From assembly GCA_934271275.1 (NCBI GenBank), contig CAKQRD010000026.1:1-21718 (forward strand): DNA of 21,718 nucleotides, given 5' to 3'. The DNA comes from an uncultured Clostridia bacterium. GTDB taxonomy: Bacteria > Bacillota > Clostridia > Christensenellales > Borkfalkiaceae. Shown in pieces: positions 1 through 6,212 of this stretch. The translations under genes and the position numbers were made by a program. Under the pieces are notes generated by a model. The model worked only from the letters and a program-made list of their open reading frames with translations. It ran no database searches and had not been told where the DNA came from. The number at the start of each line of letters is the position of its first letter. Position 1 is the stretch's first letter.

Positions 1-7
1 CTCTACG

Positions 8-46
8 CAAGCAAAAAGGATAGGTTTTACCTATCCTTTTTGCTTG
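8..46. terminator. Perfect bidirectional hairpin terminator
   Basis: An 18-bp perfect stem (8-25 with 29-46) closes a 3-nt T loop. Each arm carries an A5 or T5 tract around a core of GGATAGGT/ACCTATCC, so on either strand the transcript would form a hairpin followed by a U tract. It abuts the CCA-like end of the tRNA-like remnant at 45-95 on the minus strand, where a tRNA terminator would be expected. It could also terminate a plus-strand gene left of the window. Confidence 0.7.
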
Positions 47-95
47 GTGCACCATAAGGAGTTCGAATCCCTAGCCTCCGGTTCCGTAGTGGCAC
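45..95 (-). pseudogene. tRNA-like 3' half (possible attachment-site remnant)
   Basis: Read on the minus strand, this stretch contains a T-arm with a TTCGAAC loop (stem AGGGA/TCCTT, one wobble), then an acceptor-like ATGGTGC and ACCA, immediately followed by a hairpin terminator. The anticodon side (CTACGGAACC) does not fold into a clean 5-bp stem, and DNA at higher coordinates is AT-rich with no D-arm or matching 5' acceptor strand. The 5' half is therefore missing. A tRNA 3' end without its body is the usual trace of an integration site or of tRNA decay. The tRNA identity cannot be assigned, and a chance resemblance cannot be excluded. Confidence 0.4.
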
Positions 96-206
96 GAATT
101 TTATTCTTTTATATATTTTTATCTCTCGATAATTATCATTAAAGCCTTTTGAGAAACCGCATTTTTACTGACGATTCCTTAAAAATATATCACAATAATA
201 CTTAAC

Positions 207-276
207 GATATACAAAAATAACGTGCGATACAGGGTTTTCCCTCTATTGCACGTTACTGGCATTTTTACTGTTACA
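207..276. repeat. 70-bp palindromic repeat, copy 1
   Basis: First of three copies of a dispersed repeat (others at 1827-1897 and 21377-21447), all in the same orientation. The core 219-256 folds into a 17-position hairpin with a TTTT loop, one G.T wobble and one C.C mismatch. The conserved right flank reads GGCATTTTTACTGTTA. On the minus strand the hairpin is followed by TTTTT, so it could end minus-strand transcripts. Unlike copies 2 and 3, no gene remnant is visible directly to its right. The surrounding AT-rich DNA at 96-206 and 277-389 shows nothing else I can support. Confidence 0.85.
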
Positions 277-389
277 AAAGCGGTTTTTTAAATAAAAAAT
301 TGTTGTGTAAAAACTACCAAAATATTTTTTTTAATTCTATCAATCTTTATAATTTTTGTAATTAAAACTTAAAATTATTTTTTTACGTA

Positions 390-418
390 TTGACATATTG
401 TAAAATGTAAAGTATAAT
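390..418 (+). promoter_or_regulatory. Sigma-A promoter of the AbrB/PIN operon
   Basis: TTGACA (390-395) and TATAAT (413-418) are both exact consensus and separated by exactly 17 bp. Transcription would start near 425, about 40 nt before the antitoxin start codon. The operator palindrome begins at 417, overlapping the end of the -10 box and covering the predicted start point. Confidence 0.85.
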
Positions 419-451
419 ATAGTAAAGAAAGTAAAGATTTCTTTACTATAT
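417..451. promoter_or_regulatory. Perfect palindromic operator upstream of the antitoxin gene
   Basis: Two perfect 14-bp inverted arms (417-430 and 438-451) are separated by 7 bp. The core AGTAAAG recurs in the spacer (430-436), and GTAAAGT lies upstream at 407-413, so several half-sites are phased through the promoter. The palindrome overlaps the -10 box and start site and ends next to the ribosome-binding site. This is the arrangement expected for autorepression by the AbrB-fold antitoxin, alone or with its toxin. The binding protein is inferred. Confidence 0.7.
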
Positions 452-464
452 GGAGGTTATTAAT

Positions 465-716
465 ATGTTAGAAGTTACAAAAATTTCTTCCAAAGGACAA
501 ATTACGATTCCCATAGAATTGAGGAAAAAACTTAATCTTGTCAGCGGCGGAAAGCTTGCTTTCATCGAAGGTGATGACGGAAAAGTATACGTCGTAAATT
601 CTTCAATGCTTGCATTGAAAACCGCACAAAACGCTTTTTCCGGCGCAGCAAAAAATGCCGATGTAAAAAACGAAGATGCATTGTTGGAAATTATCAAGGA
701 ATCAAGAGAGGACTGA
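465..716 (+). CDS. AbrB/SpoVT-fold antitoxin of a PIN toxin-antitoxin pair
   Basis: 83-aa protein with an N-terminal swapped-hairpin AbrB domain. The segment TKISSKGQITIPIELRKKL (residues 5-23) is the classic family signature, and the second half is a charged tail likely to bind the toxin. The start at 465 is chosen over the in-frame ATG at 450 because TGGAGG at 451-456 sits 8 nt before it. The PIN gene starts 4 nt after the stop codon, so the pair is translationally coupled. By family knowledge the protein binds its own promoter and neutralises the PIN ribonuclease. The perfect palindrome at 417-451 is its probable operator. Confidence 0.88.
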   Translation: MLEVTKISSKGQITIPIELRKKLNLVSGGKLAFIEGDDGKVYVVNSSMLALKTAQNAFSGAAKNADVKNEDALLEIIKESRED

Positions 717-719
717 ATT

Positions 720-1115
720 ATGCAAGTTATGGTTGATTCCAACACACTATTATCAGCCCTTCTTTTTCCTAACGGAGCAGTAGCAAAGGCTTTTGAAAAA
801 TGTATCCAAAATTATGACTTGATAATTTGCACCTATGTAATTGATGAATGTAAACGGGTTGTTCGGAAAAAATTTCCAAAATATATAGAAACTTTGGACT
901 CCTTTCTACAAAACTTGGCATTTGAACTGGTATATACCCCGACAAATCCGAAACCGAACTTATTCGAGATAAGAGATAAAAACGATTATCCGATTTTATA
1001 CACCGCAATAAAAGAAAACGTTGACCTGTTTTTGACAGGAGATAAAGATTATTACGACGTAATTATTGAAAAACCGATTATTGTTTCACCTAGCACTTTT
1101 TTAGAAAAATATTAA
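720..1115 (+). CDS. PIN-domain ribonuclease toxin
   Basis: 131 aa, the usual length for a single PIN domain. Acidic metal-binding positions are visible in order: D6 (MVDSN), E43 (VIDEC), D86 and D89 (RDKNDYP) and D108 (LTGDKDY). The LTGDKDY segment is typical of the 'putative toxin-antitoxin system toxin component, PIN family' group. By family it is an Mg-dependent endoribonuclease that cuts RNA when free of antitoxin; the RNA target is unknown. It has a ribosome-binding site (AGAGAGGA) inside the end of the antitoxin gene and is followed by a terminator at 1138-1187. All catalytic residues appear intact, so it is probably functional. Confidence 0.88.
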   Translation: MQVMVDSNTLLSALLFPNGAVAKAFEKCIQNYDLIICTYVIDECKRVVRKKFPKYIETLDSFLQNLAFELVYTPTNPKPNLFEIRDKNDYPILYTAIKENVDLFLTGDKDYYDVIIEKPIIVSPSTFLEKY

Positions 1116-1137
1116 ATAAATACTTCTTGAAATAAAC

Positions 1138-1187
1138 AAATACCGCGTAAGACCGAATTCCCCATCACTCGCGGTATTTATTTTTTC
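1138..1187 (+). terminator. Terminator after the toxin-antitoxin operon
   Basis: A perfect 10-bp stem AAATACCGCG (1138-1147) / CGCGGTATTT (1170-1179) is followed by ATTTTTTC. The 22-nt loop is longer than usual, but the GC-rich core next to a T tract 23 bp after the PIN stop codon supports an intrinsic terminator. Confidence 0.7.
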
Positions 1188-1254
1188 TCTTTCGTTTCCG
1201 TACTCCCATTTTTTTGGAGTGCACGGGCTTTCATTAAACAGTAAAATAGTATTT

Positions 1255-1587
1255 ATGAAAGGTTATACTTATGATAAGTCGTTAAGCGAAAAGGAAAGCC
1301 GGATACTATCTTTTGTTTACTCGGGTAATGAGCATTACCTGAACGTCTTTAACTTCGTTCATAAGTTTTACAGAATAAATTATCGCTTACATAAGTCTAC
1401 TCACCTTGCGGTGTTTAAGGCTGTTTATATTGAAAAAGCAAAACTACCCGCGTGGAAGCTTGCGAGCAGTTGCAATATTGCGCAAAGCACTCTTTTCAGA
1501 TTAAGAAACGAAATAGTGGAATGTTTTCATGCCTGTTTAGAAGACGAACAAAATACGTTAAAAGAAATAGCCGTTACAATTGACTGA
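1255..1587 (+). CDS. Small HTH-like hypothetical protein
   Basis: 110 aa from the ATG at 1255. An in-frame GTG at 1219 would add 12 residues, and neither start has a good ribosome-binding site. I do not recognise the family with certainty. The segment LPAWKLASSCNIAQSTLFRL near the C-terminus reads as a helix-turn-helix in the style of phage-type regulators (ArpU-like) or sigma region 4, with a positively charged, aromatic-rich middle. The next gene begins 4 nt after its stop codon, so the two are probably co-transcribed. The AT-rich composition matches the rest of the left flank and differs from the sugar operon, which suggests mobile or accessory origin. The DNA-binding role is an inference. 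Confidence 0.55.
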   Translation: MKGYTYDKSLSEKESRILSFVYSGNEHYLNVFNFVHKFYRINYRLHKSTHLAVFKAVYIEKAKLPAWKLASSCNIAQSTLFRLRNEIVECFHACLEDEQNTLKEIAVTID

Positions 1588-1591
1588 TATT

Positions 1592-1789
1592 ATGAACGCA
1601 GAAGAAACGATTATTTATCTTATACAATTATATACTCAATATTTAGACGAACTAAACTTATCACCTCGCAACGATTTTACAATCGGAGAAATGACTGCTT
1701 ACGTTGAAACGCTTGAAATACTTCAACGCTGGGAAAAAGCAAATCGCCACGGTTTAGACTTCGTTATCGAAGATAAGTATAAAATTTAA
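1592..1789 (+). CDS. Small acidic hypothetical protein
   Basis: 65 aa from the ATG at 1592; a TTG at 1580 would overlap the upstream stop codon. It is predicted mostly helical, with no signal peptide or membrane segment, and ends in an aromatic, acidic stretch (HGLDFVIEDKYKI). I do not recognise a family. It follows the HTH-like gene with a 4-nt gap, so it may be its partner. Proteins of this size and style are common in accessory regions of Clostridia. Repeat copy 2 begins 37 bp after its stop codon. Confidence 0.5.
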   Translation: MNAEETIIYLIQLYTQYLDELNLSPRNDFTIGEMTAYVETLEILQRWEKANRHGLDFVIEDKYKI

Positions 1790-1826
1790 AATTTTTTCGC
1801 TATCCATTACCTAATAACATTACAGC

Positions 1827-1897
1827 GATATACAAAAATAACGTGCGATACAGGGTTTTACCCGTATTGCACGTTACCGGCATTTTTACTGTTACAG
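1827..1897. repeat. 70-bp palindromic repeat, copy 2
   Basis: Second copy, in the same orientation as the others. The hairpin core 1839-1876 keeps the outer stem TAACGTGC/GCACGTTA. The apical stem is GGGT/ACCC around a TTT loop with one bulged A. On the minus strand it lies 85 nt beyond the stop codon of the DUF4143 ATPase remnant (1983) and is followed by TTTTT, so it would act as that gene's terminator. The rest of 1790-1982 shows nothing further I can support. Confidence 0.85.
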
Positions 1898-1982
1898 TAA
1901 CCAACATCTATCAAAAAATGATTTCAACTTTTTTAACTTCAAAATCAAGTTTGTTTGTTGCGCTATTTTCTTAATCGTAAAA

Positions 1983-2198
1983 TCATATCAAGTCTACGGG
2001 CACACTATATGCAAGTTCGTTTATCGGTCTTATCTTTTCGCAAGTATCAAATATTATTCCAGTCTTTATCTCTTTTTTATATTTTTCTATAACCCTGAAA
2101 TTTTTAGTCGCTTTTGTAGGGTTGCTGTTTTTCTTTATCTCAATCGGATAAATTTTATCGCTTTCCACATACAGCAAATCTATTTCTTTTTGATCACA
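1983..2198 (-). pseudogene. C-terminal remnant of a COG1373-type ATPase (DUF4143)
   Basis: Reading from 2198 to the stop at 1983, the peptide contains DQKEIDLLYVESDKIYPIEI, then KK, then a conserved tail ending SVPVDLI. This is the PD-(D/E)XK-like C-terminus of predicted AAA ATPases with DUF4143. No AAA (Walker) part and no proper start are present: upstream sequence switches directly into the GH38 gene near 2193-2210. The fragment is about 70 aa, where intact relatives are around 400 aa. The complete proteins have no firmly established role. It is followed by repeat copy 2, the same order as the ATPase at the right edge of the window. Confidence 0.75.
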
Positions 2199-3729
2199 GT
2201 TCGCCCACCCATTTATCGAGTTTTCCTTGCGACTGCTCCTTCATCTCGCTCAAAAATTCCGCGGTAGTGGAAAATTCGGTCGTCGAACAATCGGGGATAC
2301 CGCGTTGCATACGCTTTAACATTTCCACGTCGCAGACGGTTGAGCCGCCACCGTCGCCCCAGCCGTAGGTTAATAACGCTTCGTTTACGACCTCTTTGTT
2401 AAGCGTTCTTCTCCACTCGCCCATAACGTAGCTCGCGTTACCGCGCGGAACGTAAGTGGTAAAATTTTCTATTCTTCCGTCTGCGTGCATTTCCTGCGCC
2501 GTCATAAAGTGAGTAAATATTTCCGTACCGTCTATACCTTTCCATAAAAACGTATCTTCGGGCATCATATTCGTATCGTTCCAGCTTGTTTTGCTCGTCA
2601 CGAAGCTGTCCACGCCGCTCTGTTTGAGTATTTACGGAAGCGCCGCCGAATAGCCGAACACGTCCGGAAGCCAAAGCGTTTTGCTTTCGACTCCGAACTC
2701 TTCCTTAAAAAATCTCTTTCCGTAAAGAATTTGCCAAACGAGCGATTCGCCCGAGGGAAGATTGCAATCGGCTTCCACCCACATTGCGCCTTCCGCTTCC
2801 CAGCGACCTTCCTTTATACGTTGTTTTATCTCTTCGTACTTATCGGGGGCTTCTTCTTTTACCGCAAGATACAAAGGCGCTTGCGAGGACATAAACTTGT
2901 ATTCGGGATAACGGTTCATCAATTCGAGAACGGTAAAAAACGACCTCTGCGCCTTTTCGCGAGTTTGTTTTACCGTCCAGAGCCAGCCTATATCTATATG
3001 GGTATGCCCCACGCACTTTACCTTCACGCTCCCTTTACGACAATACTTTTCGTAAAACTCTTTTTCAAAATAATCGTCCGCCGCGATAAAAGACTTCCTC
3101 GCTTTTTCGTCGTCGCGCCAGTCGATTAAATTCAGCGCGGCGTTCAAAGAGGATAAAATATCGACGTATTCTTTTGAATTTTTATCGGTAAAACTCATAA
3201 CGTCGTACGGAACTTTAAGATCGTAATAAAGTTTTTCCACCTGCTCGTCCACACCTATTACGTCGGCGTAAAACTTGATACGCGGAAGATTATTGAGATT
3301 AGTTCCCGTATAAGCGTAAACGTGTACTTCTACCTCGTCTTTATCGGGAAGCACGACGCTCGTATAGTTAAGATCCGCGCCCTGCACCGAGCTTTTATCG
3401 AAATACACGATAAATTGCGGGTTGGAAGCGTCCCACTCGTTCTCTCTTACGTCGGTTTTTATTGACAGTTCAAGTCTGATGCCTTTTTGTGCCTTCGGTA
3501 TCGTTATCTTTTTATAAAACCAGGCGTGAGAATCCGCCTTGCCGCCCCAAAAATCCTCTCTGCCGAACGAAACCGAATTTATATCGGAAAAAAGAGGAAC
3601 GTCGTTCCCCTTTTTATACCCCACCTCCATAAAACGGAAATTATTTATCGGCTTTTTTATTTTAACGATTTTCTCTTTTACCAGAGAAATCATCGTCGAA
3701 ACTCTTTGTTCGATATTCGTCTTGTCCAT
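2194..3729 (-). pseudogene. GH38 alpha-mannosidase, broken by a nonsense codon and truncated
   Basis: The N-terminus starts at ATG 3729, with AAGGAG 5 nt upstream. The zinc-site motif HTHIDIGWLWT and the nucleophile region WLPDVFGYSAALP are present, followed by an in-frame TAA (2632-2634) exactly where relatives have Gln. The same frame then continues as ILKQSGVDSF and includes a YGWGDGGGST motif, so a CAA-to-TAA change is the simplest explanation. The reading ends at 2194 just after WVGEL, leaving about 510 residues where the family usually has 850 or more. The C-terminal beta-domains are missing and DUF4143 sequence begins at the cut. GH38 enzymes remove alpha-mannose from glycans. No signal peptide is visible, so the ancestor was probably cytoplasmic and processed imported oligosaccharide. 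It is the last gene of the operon. Confidence 0.85.
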
Positions 3730-3819
3730 ATATTCTCCTTCAACGTTTTTTGCCGATTTACAAGTGAATTCCGACAATACATGACTACAATCAGTATATG
3801 CTTTCTGATACCTTTCGAC

Positions 3820-6189
3820 TTAAGCCTTCGTTACAACGGTTATGCTGTCAAATGAAACAGTAAACAAAGCGCCCGTTCTGATAACGAGAACAAACTTCTG
3901 AATCGAACCGTCTTTGCATACGCTATCCTTTGCGGTTTTTATAAGCGACAGCAAATCGATCTCCACCCATTCGTTATAAACGCCCGACAACGAACCGTAT
4001 TGACCCTCCGCCCTAATGGAGTTAACGCTGTCGTCGTAAATTCTTACGTTGCCCTTAGGCATTGCAGAATTGCCCTGTATACACAATCTTATTTTTAACG
4101 AAACAAGTTTATCTAAATCATAATCGTCGTCAAATCCTATTCCAACGCACACGAGATACTCGTCCGTTTTTGTATATACCTCGTCCGAATATCCGTCGGG
4201 AAAACCCGACGCGTCGCCGCTTAACGCAGCCGAGAACCTCTTTAAATCCTCGTTATTTACCGATGCGTCTAAACCTTCGCCGCCGAAATCGTATTCTCTT
4301 CCGATATAATGCGGAACAACTCTGTTTTCCTCAGCCCCGCATTCGCAATATCTCTTTTCAAGCCCATCGTTTTCAACCGTCGGTTCTGTTACGACCGTCC
4401 AATCGCCGAACGCGTGTCCGGTAATAGGCATAACTTCCGATTCATAAATTCCGCAAGCGCAATAACGCCTTTTTTCGCCCTCTTTTTGACAACTGCCTCT
4501 ATCTACGATTTCCCATTCGCCGTATTCATGCTCACTCGTACCGTACATAATATGCTTTATCGCGTTTATATCGTAATCGGTAAGCCCCGATACCGTTTTT
4601 AAATAGTTAGCGATAGCGTCTTTCAATTCTCCGCTTTCCGTCGCGTAAGTTTTCATTAAATAATTGTACGTTTTATCGAACGCCACAAGGTTATCCGGAT
4701 CATCCTGCATAACTCCGTTGTCGGAAAACTTGTAAGTTCCGTTCGTCACCGTAATATCCGAACGCCATCTTTTTCCGAAGTAGAAAGAGGTTATTTCAAA
4801 ATCGGCGACCAAATCGTCATAAGACGCGCCTAAAAGTCCGTTAAGCAAGAAAGCAATTGCACCGGTTCTGTCCGCGCCTTGCGAACAATGAAAAACAATG
4901 GGATAATTACGTTTATCCGCAAATAGTTTGAATATACTTTTAAGACTATCCGTATACTGAGCGTTCCACGGTCTGTCTGCGTTCATACCGGGAAAAAGAT
5001 AATCCCATTGCCAAATCCCGAACGTGTACTTTGTTATACTCTCGTCAATCGTTTTCGTAGTGCTTCCGATTCTTAAATCTATTTCGGTTTTTATGCCGAG
5101 TTTATTTACCAATATATCTTTCGCTTCGGCATTGGCTCCGACTATTTCCGACGAACGGTATATAAGACCGTATTTCGTAGTCCCTTCTGACGTAGTTTTT
5201 CCGCCCTCGTCTCTCACGTTAGAAATATTTCCACAATAAATAGTCCTAATAGGGTCAGAAACCTTAAATGAGTCCTTTTTCAGCAGATTTTCGGCAGAAT
5301 CTATTATTGTATAGTCATAAAGAACGTTCGGTATCGGATTATAAAAAACGGCTAAAGTTTGATTTGTATTTTCCGAAAAAATTTCCGCACCGTTTTCATC
5401 TTTTACGGAAACAATAAATTCATCGGCTCCGTATACGTTTTTCCACTCGAAAGTAATTCCGGACGGATTAGAAGCAGTTTCATAATTTGTCTGATACCTG
5501 TAAAGGTATTCGGCCTTGTTTTCAGCCTTGAGATAATCTTTTATCTCCCCGGGACAAACATCGACTTCATTACCATTATAATAATTCGAAGAATCTGTTT
5601 TATAAACCGCCACAAGCCGAATATCCCCTTGGCTACCGCCGATTATTACAAAATTCTTTTCCGGTGCCGAATCGCCTTGACTCCAACCTCCGAAGACATA
5701 TCCTTTTTTATAAGGGTTTTCTATTCTTATGTCGTCGTCGGTATTTTTATACTCGCTAGGATTTCCGCCCTTAAAAAATTCCCCGCCGTCCAGATCATAA
5801 ATTATTTTATAAGTTTTTTCCTCCGAAATTTTACCGATAATCTTTTTTTCGATAAACATACAAACCGAACATTCTCTCTGAGCTTCCCCGTCTTCATTAA
5901 CGGTCGGTTTTCTAACGGTTACCCATTCCCCATAACTGTGTCCCGGAGCTTTTATCGTCAAGTCATAAATTTCTATTCCGCCTCTGTCAAAGTGTTTTCC
6001 GCATTCTTCGCAATCCTTATGTGCCTTCACGCCGTTTGTTACGCAGGTTGCGGGAACTTCCTTCTGTAATTTACCGAAAACGTGAATGCACTCTTTTTCT
6101 ACCGTATCACTCGTATTATCGGAACATGCGATACACGGCAATGCTAAACATACTAACAAAAGACATATTAAAACTAATATTTTCTTCAT
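3820..6189 (-). CDS. Secreted lipoprotein with a tyrosine-phosphatase domain and surface repeats
   Basis: 789 aa with a signal peptide and likely lipidated Cys22 (PCIAC; position -3 is atypical). In order: a Cys-rich GHSYGEW-type repeat region (about 34-120), an InlB-like beta-grasp repeat (127-196), a linker, and a phosphatase domain (about 310-550) resembling the Y_phosphatase3 group of Listeria LipA. The phosphatase signature HCSQGADRTG gives Cys435 and Arg441, and EIDLR lies near 370. Two further EYGEW and FGDWT repeats (555-625) follow, then a C-terminal beta-sandwich-like domain. The family hydrolyses phosphotyrosine or phosphoinositides; its substrate here is unknown. The gene starts 23 bp after the upstream gene with only a weak Shine-Dalgarno site. 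All catalytic residues are present. A phosphatase is unusual in a glycan operon and may act on phosphorylated glycans or host lipids, but that is speculative. Confidence 0.8.
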   Translation of the reverse strand: MKKILVLICLLLVCLALPCIACSDNTSDTVEKECIHVFGKLQKEVPATCVTNGVKAHKDCEECGKHFDRGGIEIYDLTIKAPGHSYGEWVTVRKPTVNEDGEAQRECSVCMFIEKKIIGKISEEKTYKIIYDLDGGEFFKGGNPSEYKNTDDDIRIENPYKKGYVFGGWSQGDSAPEKNFVIIGGSQGDIRLVAVYKTDSSNYYNGNEVDVCPGEIKDYLKAENKAEYLYRYQTNYETASNPSGITFEWKNVYGADEFIVSVKDENGAEIFSENTNQTLAVFYNPIPNVLYDYTIIDSAENLLKKDSFKVSDPIRTIYCGNISNVRDEGGKTTSEGTTKYGLIYRSSEIVGANAEAKDILVNKLGIKTEIDLRIGSTTKTIDESITKYTFGIWQWDYLFPGMNADRPWNAQYTDSLKSIFKLFADKRNYPIVFHCSQGADRTGAIAFLLNGLLGASYDDLVADFEITSFYFGKRWRSDITVTNGTYKFSDNGVMQDDPDNLVAFDKTYNYLMKTYATESGELKDAIANYLKTVSGLTDYDINAIKHIMYGTSEHEYGEWEIVDRGSCQKEGEKRRYCACGIYESEVMPITGHAFGDWTVVTEPTVENDGLEKRYCECGAEENRVVPHYIGREYDFGGEGLDASVNNEDLKRFSAALSGDASGFPDGYSDEVYTKTDEYLVCVGIGFDDDYDLDKLVSLKIRLCIQGNSAMPKGNVRIYDDSVNSIRAEGQYGSLSGVYNEWVEIDLLSLIKTAKDSVCKDGSIQKFVLVIRTGALFTVSFDSITVVTKA

Positions 6190-6212
6190 TTATCTACCTA
6201 TCTTAAAAATTT

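Noticed and set aside
1219..1254. GTG start and promoter for the HTH-like gene
   Set aside because: TTGGAG and TAAAAT are 21 bp apart, outside a usable spacing, and the GTG has no spaced ribosome-binding site.
207..1897. Integron attC sites with cassettes
   Set aside because: The repeats are the right size, palindromic and co-oriented and bracket a toxin-antitoxin pair, but no GTTRRRY or RYYYAAC core boxes are found on either strand and no integrase is visible.
2632..2634. TAA reassigned to Gln (alternative genetic code)
   Set aside because: All other genes in the window read through without in-frame stops and end at normal stop codons, and this gene is also truncated, so a nonsense mutation in a pseudogene is simpler.
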